Shown: piece by piece, positions 52,391 to 61,571 of the stretch
Layout of the letters: every line of letters starts with the position of its first letter
How positions within the stretch are numbered: the first letter of the stretch is position 1
Source: Candidatus Liberimonas magnetica
GTDB taxonomy: Bacteria > Elusimicrobiota > Endomicrobiia > Endomicrobiales > JAFGIL01
Reading direction: 5' to 3'
Assembly (NCBI GenBank): GCA_020523885.1
Contig: JAJAPY010000004.1
Coordinates: forward strand, 166,275-230,274
Length of the DNA stretch: 64,000 bases
Position numbers and translations under genes: made by a program
The notes under the pieces: generated by a model
What the model saw: only the letters and a program-made list of their open reading frames with translations
Told to the model about the DNA's origin: nothing
The model's database searches: none

Positions 52391-52720
52391 TTATTCTTCC
52401 CTTTTAAGCCTGTATTCAACTTCTCCCGGGGCTATTAATCCAAGTTCTTTGCGGGTTATGCGCTCTACATAAGATGGATCATTTTGTAACAAAAATATTT
52501 CTTTTTTCAAAAGAGCATTCTCTTTTTTTAACTGCTCGAGTTCTCCTTTTAACTTGTAAATTTCCCAAAAACGCCTTACAAGCTTTCTTGAGCCAGCGTT
52601 TCCAAAAAGAAATAGGAAAATTATAGCCCCAACAATAATATAAATTATATTCTTCGGCAGTTTCAGCGGAGCCCCTCCGGCAGGAGCCTCAGGCTCCTCT
52701 AAATAACGCCTGCCATCCAT
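52391..52720 (-). CDS. FtsB/DivIC-type septum formation initiator protein
   Basis: 109 residues. One TM helix (about residues 26-42, IIYIIVGAIIFLFLFG) is followed by a leucine-zipper coiled coil (about 55-80, LKGELEQLKKENALLKKEIF) and the family's short C-terminal motif (DPSYVERITRKELGLIAPGEVEY). It would sit in the inner membrane with FtsL and FtsQ at the division site. The first ~18 residues (EEPEAPAGGAPL) are translated from a dispersed palindromic repeat, and the only start codon in frame lies just outside that repeat. It follows enolase, as ftsB does in many bacteria. Confidence 0.85.
   Translation of the reverse strand: MDGRRYLEEPEAPAGGAPLKLPKNIIYIIVGAIIFLFLFGNAGSRKLVRRFWEIYKLKGELEQLKKENALLKKEIFLLQNDPSYVERITRKELGLIAPGEVEYRLKREE
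52666..52710 (-). repeat. dispersed palindromic repeat inside the 5' end of the ftsB-like gene
   Basis: GCGGAGCCCCTCCGGCAGGAG followed by CCTCAGGCTCCTCTAAATAACGC nearly matches 37511-37554 and, in part, 22591-22609. It lies within the coding sequence of the preceding entry. Confidence 0.7.
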
Positions 52721-52778
52721 AGTCCGTCATTGTTTCGGTAGCGGACGGGGGAGGGCTTTCCAAGAAGGCGGGCAAATC

Positions 52779-54077
52779 TTAAACTTTAAAAACTTTCTTT
52801 CCTAAATATTTGGCTTTTTTGCCAAGCTCTTCTTCAATCCTTAAGAGCTGGTTATATTTACATATTCTATCGGTACGGGAAGCTGAGCCTGTTTTTATCT
52901 GGCCTGTATTTAAAGCCACGGAAAGATCGGCTATAAAAGTATCCTCTGTTTCCCCTGACCTGTGCGAGATCACAGCCGTATATCCTGCCTCAAATGCCAT
53001 CTTAACGGCAGCTACGGTCTCTGAAAGAGTGCCTATCTGGTTGACCTTAATTAATATCGAGTTTGCGATACCTTTTTTTATGCCTTCGGAAAATATATTC
53101 GTGTTTGTTACGAAGACATCGTCCCCGACAATCTGTACCTTCTTGCCTAATCTTTGCGTGAGCTCTTTCCATCCGGTCCAGTCTTTCTCGCTTAATCCAT
53201 CTTCTATGGATATTATGGGATATTTAGCGAGTAAGTCCGCATAAAAGTCAACCATTTGAGCTGAAGTTTTTGTTTTATTTGAAACTTCGCCTTCAAGGAC
53301 ATATTGATTATTTTCAAAAAGCTCGCTTGCAGCTGCATCAAGGGCGATAAGTATGTCCTCTCCCAGCTTATACCCCGCATTTGATACAGCTTCTGCTATT
53401 ACTTCCAGCGCCTCTTCATTAGATTTCAAATTTGGTGCAAAACCGCCTTCGTCACCTACGCTTGTTGCATAGCCTCTTTTCTTTAAAACGCTTTTTAAGT
53501 TATGGAAAACCTCTGCGCCGGTGCGCAATGCTTCCCTAAACGTTTTCTGAGCTACCGGCATGACCATAAACTCCTGCAGGTCAACATTGTTGTCAGCATG
53601 AGCTCCGCCGTTTAAGATATTCATCATTGGCACAGGAATTACATAGTCATTTGACTTGATTTCGTACGCTTTTCTTATATATTCATACAAGGGCAATTTG
53701 TTTTCCAGAGCTGCTGCTCTTGCACAGGCAAGAGATACTCCAAGTAAAGCATTCGCTCCGAGATTGGATTTGAAGTCTGTGCCGTCAAGTGCTATCATTT
53801 TATCATCGATTTTTTTTTGTTCGGTTATTTCCATTCCTGCAATAGCTTGTGCTATTTGTTTATTTACATTGCTAACAGCTTTTAAAACGCCTTTCCCCAG
53901 GAAACGGCTTTTATCTCCGTCTCTTAACTCAAGCGCCTCTCTTTCCCCTGTTGAAGCGCCGGACGGCACAGCGGCCCTGCCTAATACTCCGTTTTCTAAA
54001 ATAACATCTACTTCTACTGTCGGGTTTCCGCGAGAATCTATGATTTCCCGGCCGATCACCTGCTTAATCTTTGACAT
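52779..54077 (-). CDS. eno: enolase
   Basis: 432 residues, standard length. It converts 2-phosphoglycerate to phosphoenolpyruvate in glycolysis. Readable signatures: [16 protein letters not shown] (9-24), [37 protein letters not shown], the [10 protein letters not shown] active-site loop, [14 protein letters not shown], and [15 protein letters not shown] carrying the catalytic region before [11 protein letters not shown] ribosome-binding site GGGAGG lies 6 bases before the ATG. It is followed 58 bases later by the ftsB-like gene. Enolase is fluoride-sensitive, but I see no fluoride riboswitch in this leader. Confidence 0.97.
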   Translation of the reverse strand: MSKIKQVIGREIIDSRGNPTVEVDVILENGVLGRAAVPSGASTGEREALELRDGDKSRFLGKGVLKAVSNVNKQIAQAIAGMEITEQKKIDDKMIALDGTDFKSNLGANALLGVSLACARAAALENKLPLYEYIRKAYEIKSNDYVIPVPMMNILNGGAHADNNVDLQEFMVMPVAQKTFREALRTGAEVFHNLKSVLKKRGYATSVGDEGGFAPNLKSNEEALEVIAEAVSNAGYKLGEDILIALDAAASELFENNQYVLEGEVSNKTKTSAQMVDFYADLLAKYPIISIEDGLSEKDWTGWKELTQRLGKKVQIVGDDVFVTNTNIFSEGIKKGIANSILIKVNQIGTLSETVAAVKMAFEAGYTAVISHRSGETEDTFIADLSVALNTGQIKTGSASRTDRICKYNQLLRIEEELGKKAKYLGKKVFKV

Positions 54078-54128
54078 ATTTCCTCCCTTGTATAATTTTC
54101 ATTCAATAGATAATTTTTTAGTTATATT

Positions 54129-54157
54129 ATAATACTACTTTTAATAAATCTTGTAAA
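54129..54157 (-). promoter_or_regulatory. candidate sigma-70 promoter of enolase
   Basis: On the minus strand TTTACA, 17 bases, TATTAT (overlapping a TATAAT two bases further on), about 50 bases before the start. Confidence 0.5.
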
Positions 54158-54170
54158 CCCCATAAAACCC

Positions 54171-55190
54171 TTAAGGCAGATTATCTAAATAGTCAAGCAA
54201 AAGCAAAGCATTTTTACTTGTATCCGTTCCTATATTAAAAATATAAACCCGGGAATTCATAAGTAAACTTAAAGAAGCGGTTAGCCTTGAAACAAGTATT
54301 TCAACTTTAGAGATGATATCTTTTATGTTGAACCTGATAAAATACTCCAGCATCTGTGCAATACCTATTCCCAAAATACAATTTTTAAATAACGGTATTA
54401 CGGCAGACAGCCTGTTTATTTTAATTATTTTTGATTCACTTGAATTTATTCTCTTGCCCACTAAAAGTACGGACACCGGTACAGATTGAGATATCTTATC
54501 TTTGAAAAACGCAATATCTATAAGTGTTTTTGGCCCGAACTTTCTGCGTATCATTTTACCCTGGAAAGCCTCAGGTATATCTGACCCGGAATCCTGGCTT
54601 AAGCCTATCCTTAACGGAAACGGCAATATTTGTCTGGAATCCGTTATAAGAGGCGTGTCATCCGATAAAAGTTTTATTTTGTCATTTTTTAATAATTCAA
54701 GGCAAAGTGTTGTTTTCCCCCCGCCTTGAGGAAGCAGGCACAGCAGGCCTTTGCCTTTATAAGAAACACCCAGGGCATGGACCCTGTGGACTCCGTGTTT
54801 GTCTAAAATCTCACCGGTTCTTGAATGTATCAAAAGATATACAAGTTCATGCAACAGGTCAAGCTCATCTGAAAATATTTCGCACTTATCATTTTTATAA
54901 TCATAAATACTCAAAGCTTTTCCGTTGTAGTCAATAAATCTTTTCTCATTTAACTCATGCCAACTTAGGTCTTCTTTTTTTATAAAGATTTTGTTCTTAG
55001 GCAAAATATCATACGGCGGTTTTTGAAGGTTTGCAATAATATCAATTTTATAAGTTTTTTGCACAACCGGTTTTGTTACAGTATTTAGAAAATATGAAAA
55101 ATCTCTTTTCAACCTGCTAATAAGTTCGAAATTAGAATCTATCTTTAGCGTTATACCGTAAATATTAATAATTAACTGTGTTTTTTCCAT
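54171..55190 (-). CDS. HPr kinase-like P-loop protein
   Basis: 339 residues. The core resembles the catalytic domain of HPr kinase/phosphorylase: a strand-turn leading to Walker A LPQGGGKTT (153-161), then KLLSDDTPLI (174-182), where the double Asp matches the HprK catalytic site. The HprK N-terminal domain and HPr are absent. Such HprK-like proteins occur in peptide- or sugar-modification cassettes (for example the SynChlorMet ScmC family) next to radical SAM genes, as here. The C-terminal ~100 residues are helical. It overlaps the GT2 gene by 19 bases and is last in the cassette. Its substrate is unknown. Confidence 0.72.
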   Translation of the reverse strand: MEKTQLIINIYGITLKIDSNFELISRLKRDFSYFLNTVTKPVVQKTYKIDIIANLQKPPYDILPKNKIFIKKEDLSWHELNEKRFIDYNGKALSIYDYKNDKCEIFSDELDLLHELVYLLIHSRTGEILDKHGVHRVHALGVSYKGKGLLCLLPQGGGKTTLCLELLKNDKIKLLSDDTPLITDSRQILPFPLRIGLSQDSGSDIPEAFQGKMIRRKFGPKTLIDIAFFKDKISQSVPVSVLLVGKRINSSESKIIKINRLSAVIPLFKNCILGIGIAQMLEYFIRFNIKDIISKVEILVSRLTASLSLLMNSRVYIFNIGTDTSKNALLLLDYLDNLP

Positions 55191-56131
55191 GCCAATCCAT
55201 TTAAAAATCCAAAGCCATATGAGATATGTGCGATGAATGATAAAATAAAAACTGTTATAAAACTAAATATATTTTCCCTATTTTTTATTGTGACCCATAT
55301 TGAATTGCTTAAATTCGCAATAATGTACACATACACGGGTACAGGCCATACAGGGCTAAAAATCAATGAAACTATGTAAATTAAAAATAGTGAAGGAATT
55401 ATATGATATAAAGACAATGTTTTCGGCATTATGAATGTCATTATCGCCCTGCCTTTTCCTGAAGCGAATATCTGCTTTGCAAAGCCAAAAGTATCTTCTC
55501 TCCTGTAGTGATAAACCGTCAGTTCAGGAGAATATAGCATTTTATATCCCTTCTCTTTTAATTTTTCTAAAAGCAGGTTTTCTTCATTATAATACAACCT
55601 TTCATCAAAACATATATTTTCTTTGTCAAATACTTCTTTTTTAATGGCCAGATTACATAGTATCAACTTTTTATCATCACAATATACATCACCTGGTGTT
55701 TTTATTTTATATCTATTACCCATTTTCCAGGCCGTAAAAGGAGATTCAAATATATATCCCGATATTCTCTGGAAATAAGAACTATTCACGGGTGTCAGGT
55801 TAGGCCCGCCTATTATTTTAACATCAGGGTATTTTTCATATTTATCTTCGAGGATTTTAATGTTGTCTTTTTCAAAAAAAACATCGTCATCCAGGAAATA
55901 TATTATATCGGCTTGGGACTTTTCTATCCCGATATTTCTTGCCTTGCTTTTGCCAATTTTGTTTTCTATTACAATATAGCTAAGCTTGTCAGTTTTAAAC
56001 TCGCTCAAATAATCCACTATTTCCTTGTCATATCCGTTAACAACAATCAAAATATCGTTATTTGCAATTCTGCCCAAGCAGGCTTTGAGTTTTTCAATCC
56101 TATGAGTTACTAAATTTATCAATATCTTCAT
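55172..56131 (-). CDS. family 2 glycosyltransferase with C-terminal membrane segments
   Basis: 319 residues. A GT-A domain occupies 1-210: the nucleotide-binding strand ILINLVTHRIEKL, KSKARNIGIEKSQADIIYFLDDDVFF with the metal-binding DDD at 81-83, and the acceptor region FDERLYYNEENLLLEKLKEKGYKMLYSPELTVYHYRRE (two blocks, about 176-214). Two or three TM helices follow (about 235-310), so it acts on the inner face of the cytoplasmic membrane, probably on a lipid-linked or surface glycan. It is the fourth gene of the overlapping cassette, one base after the SGNH/TPR gene. Confidence 0.9.
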   Translation of the reverse strand: MKILINLVTHRIEKLKACLGRIANNDILIVVNGYDKEIVDYLSEFKTDKLSYIVIENKIGKSKARNIGIEKSQADIIYFLDDDVFFEKDNIKILEDKYEKYPDVKIIGGPNLTPVNSSYFQRISGYIFESPFTAWKMGNRYKIKTPGDVYCDDKKLILCNLAIKKEVFDKENICFDERLYYNEENLLLEKLKEKGYKMLYSPELTVYHYRREDTFGFAKQIFASGKGRAIMTFIMPKTLSLYHIIPSLFLIYIVSLIFSPVWPVPVYVYIIANLSNSIWVTIKNRENIFSFITVFILSFIAHISYGFGFLNGLAWKKHS

Positions 56132-56132
56132 T

Positions 56133-57854
56133 TTATTTAATGTTTTTATTATCGTTTAAAGGCACTAAATCGTTTAACCAGCTATATTTTGCATCCTTAT
56201 TAATAACTATATTCCAATCATTTCTCGCTTTCTGGTAATCTTTAAGCATATAATAAGTCATGCCCCGGAAATAATACGCATTAATATCATCACTCTTTGT
56301 GTTTATAGAAGCATTAAAATATTCAAGAGCAGGAGCATAATCCTTCATTTGCCTGAATGCTTCTCCAATATTCCATAATACAACATTCCAATTTTTATTT
56401 AATGCTTCAGTATTATTTTGCCAGATATTTAATTTTAGATATTCAATTATATTATCCTTTAAGCCAACCTGAGCCTGCAATTTCTTATTGCATTTTGGAT
56501 ATATATACCTTAATTTTGAAACAAAAGCTTCTTTTAAGGGCACCCCTTCTTCCGCCGATAAAAAAACGTTAAAAACACCATAAAAACCTTCATTACATTC
56601 ATATAATATCGCTCTTGAAGCTTCTTCGCTAATAGCTTTTCGGTTTATTTCTCTGTTAAAGCCATCCGTATTCAGATTGAGTATCGGGCCTTTGCCACTA
56701 AACCTGCTAACCTCTTTTAGAATTTCCGGAATAATCAATTCGTCATAAGCGCTTCTCCAATGACAAGGATCAGAAAAAAAATCGAAACCAAGCAGTCCAT
56801 TTTCACTAAATTCTGTAAATATCTTTTCGATATCAACAAACATATAGCTCTTTTGCCTTCCAATTTCTCTAATTATCTCGTTTATTCTGCTATGGCGCCT
56901 TACGCCATAGTCCAGGTCAATCGCTTCATAATACATTTCTTTTGCTTTTTTATATTTTGACATATTCTCAAAACATTTAGCAGCATAAAAATATACGTAA
57001 GGATTTGCTTTGTATTCCTCCGTTTTTATTAATTTAGTAAATATTTCTATTGCAGAGTTATATTTATTTTCCTCCATTTCGAGCCTTGCAATAATAAAAT
57101 CCTTATCATCTATAGGAATACTGGGGCTGCTTGGCGGATAATCTTTCATGTTTGCCGGGACAGTAAATAAGATAAGCGGTATATTTTTAGCTTTTGAAAT
57201 TTCTAAAATCTCATTATAATTAACCCTGAAAACATAAATGCCGCCTATATTTTTCGGGTTGTTTTTTAATTTATTACGTGTAAGATTAAATATCTTCCTG
57301 CAAACCCAGTAATTTTCATAGAAGTACCTTGTATATTCATTAAGTAAATGTTGATTCATTTCAAGAAATTCTTTGGAAATATTATTACCCATTAACAATA
57401 ATATTAAATCGGGTGAATATTCAACAATTTCTTTAAAAACCAGCAAGATTCGGTTACTTTCATAGCCGCCTGTACCGCAGTTTATAATTTCATATTGATG
57501 ATCAGGAAATTGGGTATTTAAAGCCTTATTAAGTTTTTCTTTGCTTCTTTGTCCAAATATATTGGCAATAGATTCACCTATTATAAATACTCTTCTTACA
57601 TTTTTCGGTTTATCTACAAGAAATTCTTCGTTATCACATCTGCTTCTTTGCGATTTATATACTTTTTGGCTCAGGCTATTAGTTGTTTTTATGAAATACT
57701 TATTATAGATTTCATAATCGTAATAGTAATTAGGGTCATTTTTTAAGCTTTTACCGGGATTCCCCAACACCACACGGAATACACTTTCTAACAGTATCAA
57801 GCCAGAAAAACAACCAATAAATATACAAATATTTATACTTACAATTTTTCTCAT
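56133..57854 (-). CDS. membrane-anchored SGNH/GDSL-type hydrolase with TPR repeats
   Basis: 573 residues. An N-terminal hydrophobic anchor (about 5-30) precedes an SGNH-like fold: block I IGESIAN with Ser95 (GES in place of GDS), block II NCGTGGYESNR, block III LLLMGNN (Asn158) and block V SDPCHWRSAYDEL (around 364-376). A helical stretch with TPR-like repeats interrupts it (about 230-330: NPYVYFYAAKCFENMSKYKKAKEMYYEAID) and two TPRs close it (about 500-560). SGNH proteins of this type often acetylate or de-esterify surface glycans. It overlaps the SPASM gene by 4 bases. Confidence 0.78.
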   Translation of the reverse strand: MRKIVSINICIFIGCFSGLILLESVFRVVLGNPGKSLKNDPNYYYDYEIYNKYFIKTTNSLSQKVYKSQRSRCDNEEFLVDKPKNVRRVFIIGESIANIFGQRSKEKLNKALNTQFPDHQYEIINCGTGGYESNRILLVFKEIVEYSPDLILLLMGNNISKEFLEMNQHLLNEYTRYFYENYWVCRKIFNLTRNKLKNNPKNIGGIYVFRVNYNEILEISKAKNIPLILFTVPANMKDYPPSSPSIPIDDKDFIIARLEMEENKYNSAIEIFTKLIKTEEYKANPYVYFYAAKCFENMSKYKKAKEMYYEAIDLDYGVRRHSRINEIIREIGRQKSYMFVDIEKIFTEFSENGLLGFDFFSDPCHWRSAYDELIIPEILKEVSRFSGKGPILNLNTDGFNREINRKAISEEASRAILYECNEGFYGVFNVFLSAEEGVPLKEAFVSKLRYIYPKCNKKLQAQVGLKDNIIEYLKLNIWQNNTEALNKNWNVVLWNIGEAFRQMKDYAPALEYFNASINTKSDDINAYYFRGMTYYMLKDYQKARNDWNIVINKDAKYSWLNDLVPLNDNKNIK

Positions 57855-58939
57855 TTGTCAGGTGGGTTCAGCCTTATTGCATCCTCCAGCATGTAGCCGT
57901 TGGTGCATGTAAGCCAGCAATGGCATGTCTTCTTATCAAAAAAATCCCTTATTTGTCTTGATTTGCCTGATACCCAGATATCATCAAAACCATACTTCTT
58001 GAGATTACCTGCTGCCTTGTCTTTATGTACAGGGCAGAAATACAAATTACCGTACGGGTCTATCATCGCAAATTTCTGCCCGCACGGGCAATTCGGATAA
58101 AACCTTCTTTTTTCCCTGACATATTTCGGAATATAGTGCAAGCTCAGCAAATATGAAAATAATCCTTTCTGTGACAATAATGATTCTAAATTATTTATTT
58201 TGCTGTTTTCGTAAATGTCCGAAATAATCTCGTCTATTTGATTTTCAATGATCGAAATATGCTCAGGTTTCCATATAAATTGTTCCGTTTCTTTTTTTTG
58301 GACCATAATCTGGTATGAAATATGGTAATTATTTTCTTTACACCAATTATAACTTGGAAGTATCTGGCCGCAATTTTGCGGAGTTATGGTAAAATTTAGG
58401 CTAAAATATATTTGTGGAAAAATTTCTCTTACAGCTTTCATTGTACTTGTCAATGAATAAAATCCCTTTTTTATGCCTCTAATCTTATCGTGTCCGCTTT
58501 CCAGCCCGTCTAAAGAAGTACCTAAAGATAAACGTTTTGGATCGATCAAGGGTTTTATTTGTTCAAGTGTTTCGATAATTAAATCTTTGTTCAGGAAATT
58601 TGACAAGATAAGGATATTGGCATCAGGAAAGTTTATTGAAAAAAACTTAAATATCTCCAAAAAATCTTTTCTTAACAGAGCCTCTCCGCCGCTAAGGACT
58701 ACGAATTTAATATTCTTCAATAAATCCGAACCTAAAACAAGTTTTTCAAGGTCTTTTAGGGTTAATTCTTTGTCCTTTTTATTTAGATACCTTAAATTGC
58801 ACATTATGCACTTAGAATTGCATTTATATGTTAATTCAAAATGAATCTCTTCAGGCGGCAAGACCTCGGTTCTTTTTGGTATAGCTTTTTTTTCCAGTTC
58901 TATTGATTCTTTTTCTAGAAATTTCTTTATGTTATTCAT
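57851..58939 (-). CDS. radical SAM protein with SPASM/twitch-like C-terminal cysteines
   Basis: 362 residues. The radical SAM cluster motif is CNSKCIMC (Cys40, Cys44, Cys47), followed by the GGEALLRKDF loop. The C-terminus has the Cys pattern of SPASM-type auxiliary clusters: NCPCGQKFA, then DPYGNLYFCPVH, and KTCHCWLTC (about 340-350). SPASM proteins mostly modify ribosomally made peptides or act as maturases; some act on sugars. No small precursor gene is visible in the cassette. It overlaps both neighbours (8 and 4 bases), so all five cassette genes are likely translated as a unit. Confidence 0.88.
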   Translation of the reverse strand: MNNIKKFLEKESIELEKKAIPKRTEVLPPEEIHFELTYKCNSKCIMCNLRYLNKKDKELTLKDLEKLVLGSDLLKNIKFVVLSGGEALLRKDFLEIFKFFSINFPDANILILSNFLNKDLIIETLEQIKPLIDPKRLSLGTSLDGLESGHDKIRGIKKGFYSLTSTMKAVREIFPQIYFSLNFTITPQNCGQILPSYNWCKENNYHISYQIMVQKKETEQFIWKPEHISIIENQIDEIISDIYENSKINNLESLLSQKGLFSYLLSLHYIPKYVREKRRFYPNCPCGQKFAMIDPYGNLYFCPVHKDKAAGNLKKYGFDDIWVSGKSRQIRDFFDKKTCHCWLTCTNGYMLEDAIRLNPPDK

Positions 58940-60497
58940 TTATCATAGCCTTGCATTCATTTATCAGGTTTTTTGTTGTTTGGTTATTTGCTTCAAATTT
59001 CAATGCTTTTTTAAAACAAGGTATCGCTTCTTTGTATTTTCTGCAATACTTGTAATATTGCCCCAATAAAAACCATTTATCTGGTTTCACCCTTAAGACA
59101 CCGGAGGTTTCAGGTATTTTCAATTCAAGGGCTAGTTTGCAAAAAGTTTCATACCTCTTTAATCTTTCGACATAATCATTATTGCCGTTATCCGATTTCC
59201 AAAAAAGATGGTGTTCCGGGTTTTCTATTTTGAATTTCTTATAATTTTTCTTTAGATACGTTTCCTTCTCGAGTGTAAAAAAGGATTGGCTTGCAAGCAC
59301 ATTATCTATGTAAGGCCTTGCTTTCTTTAAAAAAACCAATGTTTGTTCAAAATCCTCTTTTTTTTCTGTTGGAACTCCAAACATAAAATTTATTTGTACT
59401 CTGATCCCTGATTCATGTATATCCTTTAAAACCTTTATTCCTTCATTAACAGAGTACTTTTTGTTCATTGAATTTAAAACTCTTTGTGACCCTGACTCAA
59501 CACCGACTCCGAGCCAATTACAGCCGGCCTTTGCCATCTTATGAATTAACTTCGTAGTCATATAAGAAGATATCGCCGCCTGGCCTGCCCAATGTATTTT
59601 CATATTACTTTCTATAACCAGATCACAAAACTCTTCCAATGCCTTTAAATTTCCGTTTAAAAGAAGCCCGTTAAAATAAAAATAGTTTATTTGATGAAAT
59701 TTATTTCTATAGTAGGAAATTTCTTTAAAGATCCTTTTACCGCTCATCGAGCGGTATTTTTGCCAGAATAACCTTTCATAGCAAAAATAACAGGCATTTA
59801 CGCATCCTCGGCTGTCAAGGATATCGAGCCTTTGAGGCTGGCTGTATGAATTATCATATATATCTTTCTCAAAGTCCTTATAGTCGGGGACAGGAATAGA
59901 ATCCAGGTCTTTGACTATCTCCGGGTTTCCGCGATCTACTATTTTATCGCCTTGTTTTACTAAGAATCCCTTACATAATGGCAGATTTTTTAATTTATTT
60001 GATTTTTCAAGCAGATTTAAAAGCTCAACTAGAGCTATATCAGCTTCGCCCGGGCATACATAATCAACGTTCGGGTCACTAATAAAATCATTTGCCATCT
60101 GAGCACGGGAAGCTTTATGCCCCATAAAAACAATGGTTCTACCCCTGTCTTTTTCTTTTATCATTTTTGCCAGTTCAAGGCTTACGAGGACTGACGGTGT
60201 GTGTGTATCAAAACAAATAACCTGCGAGCCTGTCTCAAGGATTTCATCCCGGTATCTTTCAAGCATTAGTTCTTCGGAAAGTTTTTTAATAAATGATTCG
60301 TTCTCCCAGATAGAATAAAAATCCCTGTCATCCCAGTACTTTTTTAGCTCTTCGGCACTTTTGTGGTACATACGGTTATTAAGGTCAAAACAAAAAGTTT
60401 CATGCCCGTTTTTTCGTAACAAGCTGGAAAAGAACGCAAGTATATACGGCGGGCAATACCTTACCCACCAGGGACATTTAACTAAAGAAACTTTCAT
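58932..60497 (-). CDS. cobalamin-binding-type radical SAM enzyme with C-terminal TPR
   Basis: 521 residues from the ATG at 60497. The longer frame adds five codons translated from the end of the neighbouring transposon, so I reject it. N-terminal ~190 residues have the B12-binding Rossmann-like layout (VSLVKCPWW, then PSVLVSLELAKMIKE, VDYVCPGEADIALVELL). The radical SAM motif CVNACYFC lies near 232-239, followed by GVGVESGSQRVLNSMNKK. One TPR closes the protein (LGQYYKYCRKYKEAIPCFKKAL). The family includes methyltransferases and ring-forming enzymes. The transposon boundary is the base before its ATG, so its ribosome-binding site must come from the element (GAGG, 9 bases upstream). Confidence 0.88.
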   Translation of the reverse strand: MKVSLVKCPWWVRYCPPYILAFFSSLLRKNGHETFCFDLNNRMYHKSAEELKKYWDDRDFYSIWENESFIKKLSEELMLERYRDEILETGSQVICFDTHTPSVLVSLELAKMIKEKDRGRTIVFMGHKASRAQMANDFISDPNVDYVCPGEADIALVELLNLLEKSNKLKNLPLCKGFLVKQGDKIVDRGNPEIVKDLDSIPVPDYKDFEKDIYDNSYSQPQRLDILDSRGCVNACYFCYERLFWQKYRSMSGKRIFKEISYYRNKFHQINYFYFNGLLLNGNLKALEEFCDLVIESNMKIHWAGQAAISSYMTTKLIHKMAKAGCNWLGVGVESGSQRVLNSMNKKYSVNEGIKVLKDIHESGIRVQINFMFGVPTEKKEDFEQTLVFLKKARPYIDNVLASQSFFTLEKETYLKKNYKKFKIENPEHHLFWKSDNGNNDYVERLKRYETFCKLALELKIPETSGVLRVKPDKWFLLGQYYKYCRKYKEAIPCFKKALKFEANNQTTKNLINECKAMINE

Positions 60498-61565
60498 GGG
60501 GTCAGACCTCAACTATTGACTTCTTAATATTTTTGATTTTTTTGTTAAAATCCATTTCTTTTTGCATTCTTTTTACTGTCTTTTTATGAACATGAGCAAC
60601 AGCACTTCCAGTTATTCCACCCAATTCTTTTCCAATTTCAGTCAAGGATTTCTTATTTAAATTCAGTTGATAACTTAATTCAATCAATATTTGTCGCGGT
60701 TCTTGGTAGCACGACCTTGCTTTTAACAATTCTTTTACATCTACACCATAATATCCAGCTACAACATTCGCTAAATCTCTAATTAATATTGGTTCACAAA
60801 ATGCATTAATATGCGGAAAATCTTTTTTATTTATGTTTTTTCCTTCAATAAATTCTTCTTCTATTCTTTTTGTGAATTCTTCTGACCCTAAGAGCATCTG
60901 TCCTTTTATTTGCTCTTTAATATTTTCATTATTAAATTCAATTCCCGATAATATATATTCATAATATTTCTTATGACTTTTTTGATTATCACCGCCTGTA
61001 TATCCTAGAACACTGCTATAATTTACAAACACATCCCTTTCATCTAAGTTTATATATCCTTTTAAACTACTCCATTTATACCTAAATAATATTCTAATTT
61101 TATCCTCAGCGGGCAATTTTTTATATCTTTCTAATTTTATTGGATTTAAATGTATGTAACGGCTTAATGTTAAAAGATATTTATCTGATTCAATTAAAAT
61201 TGCCTTATATCTTCCTTGATATAAATGTCCAATCCTTTTATTTTTGTAATTAAAATATGTGGTATAAGCAGTATTGAATCTCTGCATAAAACGATTAAGG
61301 TTTGCTTCTTTTGTATTTAATAAAAAATGGAAGTGATTGTTCATTAATACGTAACAATGCACTTCCACTTTATAAATTTTAGAACTTTCCTTTAATATAT
61401 CTAAAAACTTATACTTATCTTTATCTCCCCGAAATATATCATTTTTTTCATTGCCACGACAAGTAACATGATACCAAGCATCAGGATATTCTATTCTTAG
61501 AGGTCTAGCCATACTTCATTTTAACATTATCGGAATTAGCAAGTCAACAGTTGAGGTCTGACCCC
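60498..61565 (-). mobile_element. Y1-transposase element with 17-bp terminal inverted repeats
   Basis: The ends GGGGTCAGACCTCAACT (60498-60514) and AGTTGAGGTCTGACCCC (61549-61565) are perfect reverse complements. They bound a single transposase gene, whose last codons and stop lie inside the left repeat. No target duplication is obvious (CAT before and AAT after), in keeping with HUH elements. It lies between the secreted-protein gene and the radical SAM cassette. Confidence 0.85.
60502..61512 (-). CDS. Y1 (IS200-like/RAYT) transposase with DnaA-like C-terminal domain
   Basis: 336 residues, intact. The N-terminus MARPLRIEYPDAWYHVTCRGN and the HUH motif MNNHFHFLL are typical of REP-associated tyrosine transposases; a catalytic Tyr is available around YLLTLSRYIHLNP. 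Residues about 245-320 resemble the helix-turn-helix domain IV of DnaA (IRDLANVVAGYYGV, LTEIGKELGGITGSAVAHVHKK), which probably reads the terminal repeat. It should make single-strand nicks for a peel-and-paste type of movement. The intact reading frame and perfect termini suggest recent activity. Confidence 0.9.
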   Translation of the reverse strand: MARPLRIEYPDAWYHVTCRGNEKNDIFRGDKDKYKFLDILKESSKIYKVEVHCYVLMNNHFHFLLNTKEANLNRFMQRFNTAYTTYFNYKNKRIGHLYQGRYKAILIESDKYLLTLSRYIHLNPIKLERYKKLPAEDKIRILFRYKWSSLKGYINLDERDVFVNYSSVLGYTGGDNQKSHKKYYEYILSGIEFNNENIKEQIKGQMLLGSEEFTKRIEEEFIEGKNINKKDFPHINAFCEPILIRDLANVVAGYYGVDVKELLKARSCYQEPRQILIELSYQLNLNKKSLTEIGKELGGITGSAVAHVHKKTVKRMQKEMDFNKKIKNIKKSIVEV

Positions 61566-61571
61566 AATTTT

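Noticed and set aside
52779-54160. Fluoride riboswitch upstream of enolase
   Set aside because: Enolase is a known fluoride-riboswitch target, but its leader here lacks all crcB-motif blocks.
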